64,000 nt of DNA from Mycolicibacterium pulveris (GCF_010725725.1 NZ_AP022599.1:2046001-2110000); one strand, 5' to 3'; counted from the first letter of the stretch, positions 25,368 through 37,800 are shown. A program made the numbers and translations. Notes: generated by a model not told the origin, from the sequence alone.

Positions 25368-27121
25368 TGCGGGACCTCCTCCCGCGCGTCCAGCCGGGTG
25401 AGCTCGCCCTGCTGATACTGCTCGAGGCAGGCGGCACGGCGGATCTTGCCGCTGGTCGTCGTGGGAATCGACCCGGGCGGTACCAACACGACATCGCCGA
25501 CGTTGAGCCCGTGCGTGTTGGAGACCGCGGCGGTCACGTCGCCTTTCACCGCGCTGAACCAACGCATCGCGTCGTCGTCGAACTCGGTGGGCTCCTTGAC
25601 TTCGATGACGGTGACCAGCGTCTCGGTGCCGTTCACCGGGACCGCGATCGCGGCGACCCGGCCTCGCGTGATCTCTTGGACCGTCGCCTCGATGTCCTCG
25701 GGATAGTGATTGCGTCCGCGGACGATCAGCAGGTCCTTGATGCGCCCGACGATGAACAGCTCGTCGTCGTGGACGAATCCGAGGTCGCCCGTCCGCAGCC
25801 AGGGCCCTGCCGGTGTGCCGGGCGACGGATCGACAATCGTTGCGCCGAAACAGGTTTGCTCTTCCGGGGGTTTGCGCCAGTAGCCCTCCGAGACGTTGTC
25901 GCCGTGCACCCAGATCTCCCCGACGGCCTGCGGTGCGCACTCGCGGTGGGTCTCGCTGTCGACGATCCGCAGCGACGGCGACTGCGGCACCCGGTACCTG
26001 ACCAGCGCCGTGCCCTTCCCGGCAGCGCCGGGTCGAACCCGGCCCGCGCCCAGTTCCGCGGCGTCGAAGTATGCCGCGGGCGAGTTCTCGTTCCACGTCC
26101 CCGAGGTCACGAAGACCGTCGCCTCCGCCAAGCCGTACGCCGGGCGCATCATGTGGTCGCGGAAGTTGAAGTGCGCGAACCGGTCGACGAAGCGATGCAG
26201 CGTGCCCGCCTCGACGCGCTCGGCGCCGCTGATGATGCCCACCACGCCGCCGAGGTCCAGCCCGTCGAGATCCTCGTCGGTCGTCTTGCGGGCGGCCAGG
26301 TCGAAGGCGAAGTTCGGCGCCGACGACCACGCATGCGGGTGCTGCGCCAGTGCACGCATCCACCGGGACGGTTTCTCCAGGAACGCCACCGGGCTCATCA
26401 GCTCGGCGCGACGACCGCACAGGATCGGGGCGCAGACTCCCAGCACCAAACCCATGTCGTGGTAGAAGGGCAGCCACGACACCAGCGTGGCGTCGGGTGG
26501 AAGCGGGGATTCGGCGAAGAAGCTCCGCATCAGCTGGTCGAAGTTCACCGTGAGGTTGCGGTGCGAGAGCATCACCCCGGCGGGCAGCCTGGTGGAACCC
26601 GAGCTGTACTGCAGATAGGCGATGCGCGGCCACTCCGTCGGCGTCGCGCCCGGCCCCACCTCGACGTCCAGGTTCAGCGAATCGACCTCGATGATCGTCG
26701 GGGTGCCGTCCGCACCCGCGGCGGCGAGCATGTTGGCGACACCGGCCGCCTCGGCCGTCGTCGTGAGGACGACCGAGGGTTCCGTGTCGGCCAGCACCGC
26801 GCTCGCCCGGTCCTGGCCCGCCCCCGGGTGAGGTAACGGGAGCGGCACCGCCACGAGGCCCGCCTGCATGGCTCCCAGGAACGCTAGGACATACTCCAGA
26901 CCCTGCGGAGCGAGGATCACCGCCCGGTCTCCGGTCGTGCCGTGCCGCCTGATCTCGGTGGCGAGGCTCAGTGTTCGACGTGCCAGCTGCGACCACGTCA
27001 GGCTCTCCCGGATGCCGGCCGGATCGCGACCGTAATCGGTGAACGTGAACGCGACATCGTCGGGACGCAGGCTCGCGCGGCCGTGCAGTATCGACAGAAT
27101 CGATGCGTCAGAAGTTGTCAC
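25364..27121 (-). CDS. fadD23: Fatty acyl-AMP ligase FadD23-like (TPP locus)
   Basis: A 585-residue long-chain fatty acyl-AMP ligase (FAAL). The ATP/phosphate loop is [19 protein letters not shown] (near residue 170), the adenylate motif [17 protein letters not shown], the hinge [14 protein letters not shown], and the C-terminal catalytic Lys lies in TTTSGKIRR. FAALs differ from FACLs by an insertion that blocks CoA transfer, so they hand acyl adenylates to a PKS acyl carrier site. Here the acceptor is the adjacent Pks. It starts 10 bp after mmpL10 and overlaps the PE gene by 4 bp. FAAL rather than FACL activity is inferred from context and overall resemblance. Confidence 0.88.
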   Translation of the reverse strand: MTTSDASILSILHGRASLRPDDVAFTFTDYGRDPAGIRESLTWSQLARRTLSLATEIRRHGTTGDRAVILAPQGLEYVLAFLGAMQAGLVAVPLPLPHPGAGQDRASAVLADTEPSVVLTTTAEAAGVANMLAAAGADGTPTIIEVDSLNLDVEVGPGATPTEWPRIAYLQYSSGSTRLPAGVMLSHRNLTVNFDQLMRSFFAESPLPPDATLVSWLPFYHDMGLVLGVCAPILCGRRAELMSPVAFLEKPSRWMRALAQHPHAWSSAPNFAFDLAARKTTDEDLDGLDLGGVVGIISGAERVEAGTLHRFVDRFAHFNFRDHMMRPAYGLAEATVFVTSGTWNENSPAAYFDAAELGAGRVRPGAAGKGTALVRYRVPQSPSLRIVDSETHRECAPQAVGEIWVHGDNVSEGYWRKPPEEQTCFGATIVDPSPGTPAGPWLRTGDLGFVHDDELFIVGRIKDLLIVRGRNHYPEDIEATVQEITRGRVAAIAVPVNGTETLVTVIEVKEPTEFDDDAMRWFSAVKGDVTAAVSNTHGLNVGDVVLVPPGSIPTTTSGKIRRAACLEQYQQGELTRLDAREEVPQ

Positions 27122-27131
27122 GTCATGCCCA

Positions 27132-30128
27132 TCAGTTCGTCGACTCCACAGGTACCCGCTCGGTCTGCCGCGGCCCGATCCGCGACGGCCACCAGTTCGC
27201 CCGCCCGACCAGCGCAGCGATGGCCGGCACGGTGATGGTGCGGACCACGAAGGTATCCAACAAGATTCCCACGCCGATCACGAACCCGCCCTGCACCACG
27301 ATGCCGATACTCGAGAACAGCAGACCGCTCATCGAGGCGGCGAAGATCAGACCCGCCGCCGTGATCACCCCGCCGGTCGATCCCAGCGTCCGAATGACGC
27401 CGTAACGCACGCTGCTCGGTGATTCGTCGCGTAGTCGCGACACGAAAAGCATGTTGTAGTCGGCGCCCACCGCGACCAGCACCACGAACGCCAACGGCGG
27501 CACACTCCAGTGCAACTCCTGACCGAAGAGCAGCTGAAAGGTCAGAACGCCGATCCCGATCGCAGCGAAGTACGACACCACGACCGACCCGACCAGGTAC
27601 AGCGGCGCGACGATCGCACGCAGCAGCACCATCAAGGTCAGCAGGACAACGATGAGGGTGGCGGCGATGATGTACCGGATGTCCTGCTGGTAGTAGTCCC
27701 GCGTGTCCCGCAGCGCGACGGGAAACCCGCCCATCGACACCTCCGCGTCGGCCAGCGTGGTGTTGGGCTGAGCGCCGCGGGCCACGTCCTGGATCTCGTT
27801 GACCTGGTCCATCGCCTCCGGGCTGAACGGGTTGAGCTCGGTCTGCACGAGATAGCGCACCGAGCGGCCATCCGGCGAGACGTAGGCCTCGGCGGCTTTC
27901 TGGAAATCCGGCAGCCCCAGCACCTCGGGCGGGACGTTGAACCCGGCCTGCGACGGGTCGGAGGCGTTGGTTCTCATCGACAACAGAAATGTCGAGGCCT
28001 CGTTGAGCCCGGCGGCGATCACCTTGACCTGCTTGACGAGCTCGTCCACCCCGGCGGCCACCTCGCGGCTTCCGTCGGCCAGGCGGTTGGCGCCCTGCTG
28101 CAACTCGGCCAGGCCTTTCTCCGGGCCACCGGGCCGGTCCAGTCCCATGGCCTTGACCGCCTTGGCGACGCCGTCCATGGCGGCGTTCAGCTTGGTCACC
28201 GCTTCGTTGAGGGTCTGCCGGTCGTCGACGCCCTGGAGCTGCTGGGCGAGATGGTTGATCTCCTCGAGACCGCCGGCCTCACGCGCCGCGACGAGGCGCT
28301 CGAACTGCATGCGGGTGTCCCGGCAGGACGGGTTGGCGTCACAGACCGCGTTGTTCTGCAGCGCGGCCAGCACCGGGCCGATCCAGGCGAACATGTCCCT
28401 GACGGCGGCGAAGTTGAAACCCATGGAATTACCCAGCTCGTTGACGCTTGCGACGAGCTTGGCCGCGATCTCGACGTCACGCACCAGCTTGTCGCCGCCG
28501 TACTCGGTGCGCACCGAGGAGAACGTGGTCACGAGGTCTTCGACGCTGGGCGCGATCGTGTTGATCTGACCGCGTACGTCGGCCAGGCTGTCGGCCAGCG
28601 TGTCGGCCCCGTCGGTCAGCCGGTGGAAATCGTCGGTGTGCGCATTGATCTGCGCGGAGCCGTCGGCCAACCGGCTACCGACGATCCCGGCCTGGAACGT
28701 GGCCCGAAACTCCTGCGGCACGTCGCCGAGGGGCCGGGTGACACCGCTGACCAGGCCGACGTCGGGGAGTTGCGCGACGCGCGCGGCCATCTGCTCCAGG
28801 TCCGCCAACGCCCGCGGGTTGCGCAGGTCGTGCGGCGACTGAACCAGGATGTATTCGGGAATCGACTGGCTCACCGGGAAGTGCCGTTCCAGCGCGGCGT
28901 ATCCGACCGAACTCGGCGCCGACGCGGGCAGGACCTTGCGGTCGTCGTAGTTGTAGTCCGCGAGGGTTCCCAGCCCGGCCAGCACCGCCAGGACCAGCAC
29001 GCTGGCCACCAGATGTGCCACCGGCCTGCGCACAATGCGGACGCCGGAGCGCCTCCAGAACCGGGCGGTCAGTTCCCGCCGCGGCTTGATCCAGCCGCGC
29101 GGCCCCGCGAGTACCAGGATCGCCGGCAGCAGGGTCACGCCGGCGAGGAAGGCGACGCCGATGCCGATCGCCGCCGACACCCCGACCGTCTTGAAGACGC
29201 CCATTTGCGCGAAGCCCAGCAGCAGGAAGGTGATGCCCACGGTGGCCGCGGACGCGGCGATCACCTTGCCGATCGAGATCATCGCCGCCCTGACCGCGTG
29301 GTCGTACTCCCGGCCGGCCCGCAGATAGTCGTGGTAGCGGCTGATGAGAAACACCGCGTAGTCGGTACCGGCACCGGCCATGATCGCGCTCAGGAACACG
29401 ATGGACTGGTTCGAGACGCCCGCACCGGTCAGTTCCGACAACCCGGCCACCACGGCCTGGGCGATCAGCAGCGACGACCCGATCGTCACCAGCGGCAGCA
29501 GCATCGTGACGACGTTGCGGTACACCAGCAGCAGCACGCCCAGCACCAGCACGGCGATCGCGATCTCGATCGGCAACCGGTCGTGTTCGCCGGCGACGGT
29601 GAGGTCGGCGACGGTCGCCGCCGGGCCGGTGATGTGCACGGCGAGGGGGCCGTCGGGGATCTCGTGCCGGATGATCTCGGCCACCTGGTTGAACGACTCG
29701 AAACCGCGTGGTGTGCCCAGCTCGCCTTCGAGGCTGATCGGCAGCACCCAGGTGGTCTTGTCCTCGCTGGTCAAGAACGGCCGCATCTGCGGCGTGCTGA
29801 GGAAATCCTGCACCGACACGACGTCGGTGATGTCGTCGCGCACCGCGTCCACCACGTCGCGGTAGACGCCCTCGTCGGCAGGGGTGAGCCCGGTCTCGTT
29901 GATGAACGCAACGACCAGCAGGTTGTCCGACGCCGGCTCGCGGAACGCCTCGGCCATCTTGGTGGCGGTGACGCTCGACGGGGCGTCGCTGGGCAGAATC
30001 GCCAGCGGGTTCTTCTGGGCCATCTCGCCCAGAGACGGAAACGTCAGCGGCAGCGCGACCGCCATGGCGATCCACAGCCCGATCACCGCCCACGGCCAGC
30101 GGACCACAATGTCGGCTAGTCGCCGCAT
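27132..30128 (-). CDS. mmpL10: MmpL10-like RND lipid transporter (TPP locus)
   Basis: A 998-residue RND transporter with two MMPL halves and about 12 transmembrane helices: TM1 at residues 12-32, a large porter loop, TM2-6 to about residue 380, a second loop and a second TM block from about 820. The proton-relay Asp-Tyr pairs are GAGTDYAVFLISRYH (near 256) and AVGADYNMLFVSRL (near 888). In M. smegmatis MmpL10 moves diacyltrehalose to the outer side for TPP assembly; in M. tuberculosis MmpL10 serves DAT/PAT. The gene follows papA3 by 51 bp and precedes fadD23 by 10 bp in one operon. Confidence 0.92.
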   Translation of the reverse strand: MRRLADIVVRWPWAVIGLWIAMAVALPLTFPSLGEMAQKNPLAILPSDAPSSVTATKMAEAFREPASDNLLVVAFINETGLTPADEGVYRDVVDAVRDDITDVVSVQDFLSTPQMRPFLTSEDKTTWVLPISLEGELGTPRGFESFNQVAEIIRHEIPDGPLAVHITGPAATVADLTVAGEHDRLPIEIAIAVLVLGVLLLVYRNVVTMLLPLVTIGSSLLIAQAVVAGLSELTGAGVSNQSIVFLSAIMAGAGTDYAVFLISRYHDYLRAGREYDHAVRAAMISIGKVIAASAATVGITFLLLGFAQMGVFKTVGVSAAIGIGVAFLAGVTLLPAILVLAGPRGWIKPRRELTARFWRRSGVRIVRRPVAHLVASVLVLAVLAGLGTLADYNYDDRKVLPASAPSSVGYAALERHFPVSQSIPEYILVQSPHDLRNPRALADLEQMAARVAQLPDVGLVSGVTRPLGDVPQEFRATFQAGIVGSRLADGSAQINAHTDDFHRLTDGADTLADSLADVRGQINTIAPSVEDLVTTFSSVRTEYGGDKLVRDVEIAAKLVASVNELGNSMGFNFAAVRDMFAWIGPVLAALQNNAVCDANPSCRDTRMQFERLVAAREAGGLEEINHLAQQLQGVDDRQTLNEAVTKLNAAMDGVAKAVKAMGLDRPGGPEKGLAELQQGANRLADGSREVAAGVDELVKQVKVIAAGLNEASTFLLSMRTNASDPSQAGFNVPPEVLGLPDFQKAAEAYVSPDGRSVRYLVQTELNPFSPEAMDQVNEIQDVARGAQPNTTLADAEVSMGGFPVALRDTRDYYQQDIRYIIAATLIVVLLTLMVLLRAIVAPLYLVGSVVVSYFAAIGIGVLTFQLLFGQELHWSVPPLAFVVLVAVGADYNMLFVSRLRDESPSSVRYGVIRTLGSTGGVITAAGLIFAASMSGLLFSSIGIVVQGGFVIGVGILLDTFVVRTITVPAIAALVGRANWWPSRIGPRQTERVPVESTN

Positions 30129-30179
30129 ATCGTCCTCACCACGGCCCTCACCAACGCAAGGCCATTACCTCGATCCACG

Positions 30180-31616
30180 CTATGCGACACGCCCCCAGTG
30201 CCCGCTGTCGGCGACCAACCCGCACACGGACTTCATGGTCGTCATATACCGACCGACCGACTTTGCGGCGACCGGATTGTCGGGATGCATGATCGCCATG
30301 ACCGTGCCTTCGCCATACCGGAATATGTAAATGGTCAGCTGATACGAATAACGGCCATCCGGATAGATCCCGATGTTGTCCGTGGCCCCCATCTCCACCG
30401 CCGCGAGCACCGCGTTCAGCGGCGCGGCACCGGCGTGAAAGAAATTCGACACCGGGAAATTCGGACGCGGCCAACTCAACCAGGGCGCCAACTCCAACAC
30501 CCGGTAGTACGGCACCTTGGCCATATTCAGATTCGAATCGAATGAATTCTGAGCTGTCCACGCGGCGTCGCCGAATGAAGACGCCCCAATGGGCACGGTG
30601 ATCGGAATCAAACCGGTGAACCAGCCCTGTGTCATGAAATTGTCGGTGGCAGAACGGGAGTCCCGCGGTGTGAGCCCGTGATACGTCAGCGCACCGGTCA
30701 GCTCGTGTTCGACCTGGGCGAGGCAGGCGAACAATCCCCCGACGAATCGGGCGCCCGCCGCCGCGCAAGCGGACTCGAAGCGCTCCGTCTGCGCATCGTT
30801 CATCAGGACGTGAGTGGTCATCTCGCTGCGGGTCGCCTCGAGCGGGTCGCCAAGCGGCAGCGGGAATTCCGGGAAGCCACCGCCGTTGCTTTCAGCGAAG
30901 TCGAGCCATCCCTGGACCTCGGGTTCATCGAGGGTCAAGTGCGCCGTGCGCTCGCGCTCACGGATACAGAAGTCGTCGTAGCTACCCGCTTCGGGAAGCG
31001 CAAGCGGCTCGCCCCCGGAACTCAACGCCGAATACGTTCCGTTGGCCTCCAGCATCGTGGTGCCGATCAATGTCGCGTCCCCGTGCACGTGGTCCATGGC
31101 CGCGAAGAACGTGAAATTGTCTTCGGTTTGGACGATTCCGAATGTGAAGCAGCCCCACTCCAACGGAGTTGGGATAGCGACGACATGGGCGCGAATCTCG
31201 TCGATCGTCATGCTTCCGTGGTCGACCGGAACGAATTCGATGTCGGCCGGATCCTCAAGCGTGTGCCGGACGAATTTGCCGTCACCGATGTGTTCGAACC
31301 AGCTGCGGAAGGTGTCGTGCCGACGAAGATATGCGTTGACAGCGTGGTTCATGGCCGCAATATCGCACTGGCCGTCCAATTCGCAGCTCGCGATGATTTG
31401 CCGGGAGAAACTCAGCCCGGCGGCGGTTCGCTCGTGGTAATTGCGAAGATGCTGACCCTGCATATAGCTGACCGGGACCGAGCTGACCGGGGCCTGGCGC
31501 GCCGTCTCGACGGCCGCGGGCGTCGGATGCCATGAGGTCACCACGCCCGGCTTCAACGACCATTCTTCGAGCGCACCGATCGTGATCTTGCCGATTTGCA
31601 AACGCGTTTCCTCCAT
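30180..31616 (-). CDS. papA3: PapA3-like acyltransferase (TPP locus)
   Basis: A 478-residue polyketide-associated acyltransferase. The active-site motif is DHVHGDA (HxxxD, near residue 172), where the first His is catalytic. Other PapA3-type stretches are SWHPTPAAVETARQAPVSS, DIAAMNHAVNAYLRRHDTFR, GSYDDFCIRERE, THGLTPRDSR-like GLTPRDSRSATD and QGWFTGLIPITVP. PapA3 enzymes acylate trehalose at two positions to give diacyltrehalose. ATG 31616 is chosen by alignment of the N-terminus with M. tuberculosis PapA3; the ORF continues to 31727. The local GC content is lower than in the neighbours near the 3' end. It heads the minus-strand operon divergent from pks. Confidence 0.9.
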   Translation of the reverse strand: MEETRLQIGKITIGALEEWSLKPGVVTSWHPTPAAVETARQAPVSSVPVSYMQGQHLRNYHERTAAGLSFSRQIIASCELDGQCDIAAMNHAVNAYLRRHDTFRSWFEHIGDGKFVRHTLEDPADIEFVPVDHGSMTIDEIRAHVVAIPTPLEWGCFTFGIVQTEDNFTFFAAMDHVHGDATLIGTTMLEANGTYSALSSGGEPLALPEAGSYDDFCIRERERTAHLTLDEPEVQGWLDFAESNGGGFPEFPLPLGDPLEATRSEMTTHVLMNDAQTERFESACAAAGARFVGGLFACLAQVEHELTGALTYHGLTPRDSRSATDNFMTQGWFTGLIPITVPIGASSFGDAAWTAQNSFDSNLNMAKVPYYRVLELAPWLSWPRPNFPVSNFFHAGAAPLNAVLAAVEMGATDNIGIYPDGRYSYQLTIYIFRYGEGTVMAIMHPDNPVAAKSVGRYMTTMKSVCGLVADSGHWGRVA

Positions 31617-31638
31617 ACCGCTTCTGCCGAGTACCCGA

Positions 31639-31660
31639 TCCGGCATCAGCCGTTGCCGGA
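31639..31660. promoter_or_regulatory. Inverted repeat in the papA3-pks divergent promoter
   Basis: TCCGGCA (31639-31645) and TGCCGGA (31654-31660) form a perfect 7-bp inverted repeat with an 8-bp spacer, 23 bp upstream of the papA3 start in the 206-bp region shared with pks. It is a candidate operator or leader hairpin; no regulator is assigned. Confidence 0.35.
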
Positions 31661-31822
31661 CAACATACTTGCGCAGACCGTCGTGCCCAGCAGAATCGAT
31701 GTCGTCGGGGATACAAGCATGCCCCACATCCAGATGCCCTAGTCTGCGGGGGCACGGGTTTTTGACGAATGCGGCATATGTCCAGGGGGGGTCTGGGCCA
31801 TGTCAACGGGAGGACAGCAACG

Positions 31823-34800
31823 GTGGTTTCCGTGGCACATCCAGACGAGGCGGGCGATCGCTTCGCGATCGTCGGCTACGCAGCACGCTTTCCCGGTGCC
31901 CGAGACGCCGACGAGTTCTGGAGTTTGCTTCGGGAGGGTCGCGAGGCGATCTCGGAGGTGCCGAAGGACCGCTGGAACGCCGAGGAATTCTACGACCGGG
32001 AACCGGGAGCCCCCGGCAAGGTCGTGACCCGGCGGGCCGGCTTCATCGACGACGTGACGGGGTTCGACGCGCCGTTCTTCGGCATGTCGACGCGCGAAGC
32101 CAGGTGGATGGACCCCCAGCACCGCCTGTTGCTGGAGACGTCGTGGCAGGCATTGGAGCATGCGGGCATCGCGCCGACGGCGCTGGCCAACACCAACGCC
32201 GGGGTGTTCGTCGGGCTGGCCACCCACGACTACCTGGGAATGGTTTCTGACGAGCTGACATTTCCCGAGATCGAACCGTATATGGCGATCGGGACGTCGA
32301 ACGCGGCCGCGGCGGGCCGGATCAGCTACCGCCTGGGACTGCAGGGGCCGTCGTTCGCCGTCGACACCGCGTGCAGCTCGTCGCTGGTGGCGATCCATCA
32401 GGCGTGCCAAGCGCTGCGCATGGGCGAATGCGACGTCGCGCTCGCCGGCGGGGCGAACGTGCTACTCACCCCGGCGACCATGATCACCTTCTCCAGCGCG
32501 CACATGCTCGCCCCCGATGGCCGGTGCAAGACATTCGACGCCGCCGCGGACGGTTACGTGCGGGGTGAGGGCTGCGGGGTCATAGTCGTCAGGCGCCTCG
32601 CGGATGCGCTGCGCGACGGGGATCACATCCGCGCGGTGATCCGCGGCAGCGCGGTCAACCAGGACGGTGCATCGGGCGGGTTGACGGTGCCCAACGGCGT
32701 GGCCCAGCAGCGGGTGATCGCCGACGCGCTCAAGCGGGCCGGGCTGCGACCCGGCGACGTCGCATACCTGGAGGCACACGGCACCGGGACGTCGCTGGGT
32801 GACCCGATCGAAGTCCAGGCCGCTGGTGCGGTGCTGGGCGACGGTCGAGACCCCGGCCGGCCCCTTCTGATCGGCTCGGCGAAGACGAACATCGGTCACC
32901 TGGAGGCCGCCGCCGGGATCGCGGGCATCATCAAGGTCATCCTCGCGCTCGAACACGAGACCCTGCCCAAACATCTCAACTTCGAAACCCCCTCGCCGCA
33001 CATCCCCTGGGACCGGCTTCCGGTTGAGGTGGTCAGGGAGGCCACCGCCTGGAAACGCGGCGAGCGGCCCCGCATCGCGGGCGTCAGCTCCTTCGGCTTC
33101 GCCGGGACGAACGCGCACGTCGTCCTCGCGGAAGCCCCCCCGGCGCTTCCGGTGTCTGCCGCGCCGCATCCGGCCCGCCCAGACCGCAGGTGCCACCTTC
33201 TTCCGTTGTCCGCGAAGACCCCCAGCGCGCTGGTTGAGTTGGCGGATCGATACCGCGGCTGGTTGACCGCCCACCCGGAGGCCACCGTGGCCGACGTATG
33301 CGCGACCGCGGGCACCGGACGAGCCCACCTGGAGTACCGGGCGGCCTTGGTGGTCAATTCGCGCGAATCCGCCACCGAGCTTCTCGGCGCGCTCGCCGAC
33401 GACCGCCCGGGACCAGGGTTGATCCGCGGCGAAGCGCACGAGGCGCCCAAGACGGCGTGGCTGTTCTCTGGTCAGGGCAGCCAGTACCCGGGCATGGCCC
33501 GTGAGCTGTATGACACCGAACCGGTGTTCGCCGAGACCCTGGACCGCTGCGCGGCCGTGGTCGCCGACGTACTCGAACGGCCGCTGCTCGACGTCATCTT
33601 CGACGTGGACAGCGCCGAGAGCGAAGAGGTGCTTCGGCTGACCTCTTATGCTCAGCCGGCGCTGTTCGCCGTGGAGCTCGGTCTGGCCCACCTCTGGCAG
33701 TCGTGGGGCTTCGAACCCGACGTGGTGCTGGGCCACAGCGTCGGGCAGTATTCGGCGGCCTGCGTCGCGGGGGTTTTCGCGCTCGAGGACGGCATGCTGC
33801 TGATGGCCGAACGTGGTCGCCTCTTCGGCCGCCTGCCCGCGGACGCCGGACGAATGGTCGCGGTCTTCACCGCGGCCGAGCGCGTCGAGCGCCTGACCGA
33901 CGAATTCCCGAGTTTGTCGGTCGCCGCCTACAACGGCGCCAACACCGTGTTGTCCGGACCCGTTGAGGATCTGGAGAAGGCGGTAGCCGGTCTCGAGGCC
34001 GACAATGTCCGGTGTGACTGGCTGGACACCAGCCACGCATTCCACTCGGCGATGCTGGATCCGGTCCTCGACGAGTTCGAGTCATATGCGAATCGGTTCG
34101 CCTTCAACAGGCCGGAACTGATCTTGATAGACAACCGCACCGGCACCACGGTCGGCAGGAGCGTGCAGCTCGACGGTGCCTACTGGCGCAGGCATGCGCG
34201 GCAACCGGTCGAGTTCGCCAAGAGCGTGCAGACACTCGCGGACCTGAACTGCAAGCTGCTACTCGAGATCGGACCCCGCCCGGTGCTCACCGCCGCCGCC
34301 CTGGCGAGCTGGCCCGATCCGGGCAACGCACCGCGGGCCATCGCATCGCTGCGCCGAAACACCGCCGACCACCGGCAGATCACCGAGGCCCTCGCCGAGG
34401 CCTACGTCCTTGGCCACCTGCCGGATTTCGGCGCGTTCAAGGACGCCGATGCCCGCAAGGTCGACCTGCCCACCTATCCGTTCGAGCACCGGCGGTACTG
34501 GTTCTCGGACAACTCTCCCGCCGACCGTGACCAGGCGGCCGCAGCACAGCGATCCACCGCGCGCAGCCAAGTGCTACGCCTCCTGGAGGACGGCCGGATA
34601 GAAGAGCTCGCCACGCTCCTCGACGGAGACAGCGGCAACCAGCAGACCCTCGACGTGCTGGCCAAGCTGGCCGCCCAGCACGACGCACCCGTCACGACGC
34701 CGTCCATCACCGACGACCGCTACGAGATCCGCTGGGAGAAAGCCGTCGAACGCCCACCTTCCGCGGCGGAGGACGGCACCGCGCCGACCTGGATCCTCGT

Positions 34801-37800
34801 CGGCGACCACACCGACGCGGTCACGCCGTTGGTGGACGCCTTGGCCGCCAGGGGCCACCAGCACCGAGTCATCGGCCTGCCGAAGTCCGACGCGGACGAG
34901 GCCGAGCTCACCGACCTGCTGCGCGGTGCCACCCGAGCCGAGTCCGCAGCCGGAGCCGATCTGCGGATCGTGCACGTCGCGGCCCTCGACGCGGACCCGG
35001 CCGCCACCACCTCGATGCGGTCCCTGCTGCGGATGCAACACCGCGTCCTCGGCGGAACCCGGCGGCTCTTCAACGCCGTGGCCGCCGCCGAACTCAGGGC
35101 GCCGATCTGGGTGGTCACGCGTGGCGCCCAACGCGTCACCGACGCGGACACCGTCGCGCCGGATCAAAGTTGCCTGTGGGGTTTCGGCCGTGCCGCGTCG
35201 CTGGAACTTCCGCAGGTGTGGGGCGGGCTGGCCGACCTGGCGGACGGCAGCGCCGACGAATGGTCCCGGCTCATCGACCGGATCGCCCCGCCGCGCGACG
35301 CCGGCCCGGTCGAAGACCAGCTCGCGCTGCGCGACCAAGGCGTCTATGTCCCACGGCTCGTTCGGCGGGAGTCGTCATTCACCTCCACCCCACTGCGACT
35401 TCGCGCCGACGCCACCTATCTGGTGACCGGCGGGCTGGGCTCGCTCGGGCTGGAGATCGCCGGACACCTGGCAGCACACGGAGCCAAGCAGCTGGTGCTG
35501 ACCAGCCGGCGCGCGCCCGGCGAGCCTGTCCAACAGCGCATCGATGTGCTGGCCAAGCAGCACGGCTGCCAGATCCATGTCATGACCGCCGACGTCGCGG
35601 ACGCTCACGACACCGCACGGTTGTTGGCACGGGTGGGTGCCGAACTGCCGTCGTTGGCCGGCATCGTGCACGCCGCCGGTGAGCTCGCCACCACTCCGCT
35701 GAGCAGCATGAGCGACGCCGAGGTCGATCGCGTGTTCGCCGGAAAGGTCTGGGGCGCCTGGCATCTGAGCGAAGCGGCGGCAGATCTGCAGCTCGACTTC
35801 TTCGTCAGCACCTCCTCGATCGCCTCGGTGTGGGGTGGCTACGGTCAGACCGCCTACGCGGCGGCGAACGCCTTCCTCGACGGGCTGGCCTTGCGGATGC
35901 GCGCCCAGGGCGCGCCGGCGACCAGCCTCAACTTCGGCCCGTGGGCCGCCGGCATGGCCGATGCGGAATCGCGGGCCCGTCTGGATCAGCGCGGGGTCAA
36001 GACGTTGTCGCCCGCCGACGCGCTGGCGGGCCTCGCCGAGGTCGTGGCCGGGCAGCCGTCGGCCCCCGGCCAATCGGTGGTGGCCCGAATCGACTGGGCC
36101 ACTTTCCTTCCGCTGTATCAGCAGGCCGGTCGTCGCGCCTTCCTGGCCGAGCTGGAGCGCGAGGTGCCCATCCAGCCGTCGACCGTGTCGGCGAGCGCCA
36201 CGTCCTCGCAGCAGACCCAGCTCGTCGAGCAGCTCGCGGCGGCCCCCGTGCAACAGCGCAAGAGGCTGGTCACCAACTACCTGCGTGACGCCGTCGCCGA
36301 GGTGACGCGGATGGATGCCGCCGAGATCCGGGAGGACGCCGGGTTTTTCGACCTCGGCATGGATTCGCTGATGGCCGTCGAGTTGCGGCGCCGCATTGAA
36401 CACGGCGTCGGCAAGGAGATACCGGTCACCCTGGTGATGGATCATCCCCGGCTGTCCGACGCGGCCGACTACCTGCTCGGCGACGTGCTCGGCCTCGCCG
36501 AGGCCGCCGACCCAACGCCGCAGCGGGCGTCCGCGCAGGCGACGCGCACCGAGGAACCGATCGCGGTCATCGCCGTGTCCTGCCGGTTCCCCGGCGCACC
36601 CAACCCGGAAGCGTTCTGGGAGCTGCTTTCCCGCGGAATCGACGCGATCCAGGAGATCCCCGAGGACCGGTTCGACGTCGACGAGTTCTACGACCCGGAC
36701 CCGGATGCCCCGGGCAAGACCTACACGCGGTTCGGCGGGTTCCTCGACGCGGTCGACGAGTTCGATCCCGAGTTCTTCGGCATCTCCCCGCGGGAGGCCG
36801 TCTGGATCGAGCCGCAGCAGCGGCTGATGCTCGAAACGGTGTGGGAGGGTCTCGAACGAGCCGGGTACGCGCCAGCGGCCTTGCGCGGCAGCCGAACCGG
36901 CATCTTCACGGGGGTGGCCGCCAACGAGTACGCACACCTGTTGTCGGGCGAGTCGATCGACAAGATCGAACCGCACTTCATCACCGGCAACGCGCTCAAT
37001 GCCGTGCCCGGCCGGGTCGCCTTCGCGTTGGGATTCGAAGGTCCCGCGGTCGCGGTGGACACCGCGTGCAGCTCGGCGCTGGTGGCCGTGCACCAGGCCC
37101 GCCAGGCATTGCAGGCCGGTGACTGCGATCTGGCCGTGGCCGGCGGGGTGAACGTCCTGCTGAGCCCGGTCACCTCCGTCGCCGCATCGCGGGCCAGGAT
37201 GCTCTCCCCCGCGGGGCGTTGCAAGACGTTCGACGCCTCCGCCGACGGCTATGTCCGCAGCGAGGGCTGCGGCATCCTGGTGCTCAAGCGGCTCAGCGAC
37301 GCCGTGCGCGACGGCGACCGGATCTGCGCCGTCGTCGCCGCGAGCGCGGTTAACCAGGACGGCGCGTCGAGCGGGTTGACAGTGCCCAACGGCGGCGCGC
37401 AGCAGCGTCTCATCGAGACGACGCTGGCTCGTGCCGGCTTGTCAGGCGCCGACGTCGACTACCTCGAGGCGCACGGAACAGGCACCCCGCTGGGTGACCC
37501 GATCGAGGTGCAGGCCGCCGCAGCCGCCTATGGCGCATCACGTGACCCGGACAAGCCGTTGCTCATGGGCTCGGTGAAGACCAACATCGGCCACCTCGAG
37601 TCGGCTTCCGGGGCAGCGGGTCTGATCAAAGTCGTGTTGTCCCTTCAGCACGAGTTGCTGCCGAAGAGCCTGCACTTCGACAAGCCGTCACCGCACATTC
37701 CGTGGGAAGCGCTGCCGGTGCGGGTGGTGGACGAGCCGATTCCGTGGCAGACCAACGGCGGCGCCAGGCGCGCCGGGGTGAGTTCGTTCGGGTTCACCGG

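Noticed and set aside
27510..30119. An 869-residue plus-strand ORF opposite mmpL10
   Set aside because: It mirrors mmpL10 codon by codon, is rich in His, Arg, Gln and Gly, and has no domain or ribosome site. Long antisense ORFs are common in high-GC genomes.
31769..31822. ATG 31769 as the pks start
   Set aside because: GGGAGG at 31808-31813 is well placed for GTG 31823 and the KS domain begins soon after. The upstream 18 residues have no conserved features.
32462..34045. Minus-strand ORF within the pks region
   Set aside because: It lies fully inside the KS1-AT1 coding sequence and lacks any family signature.
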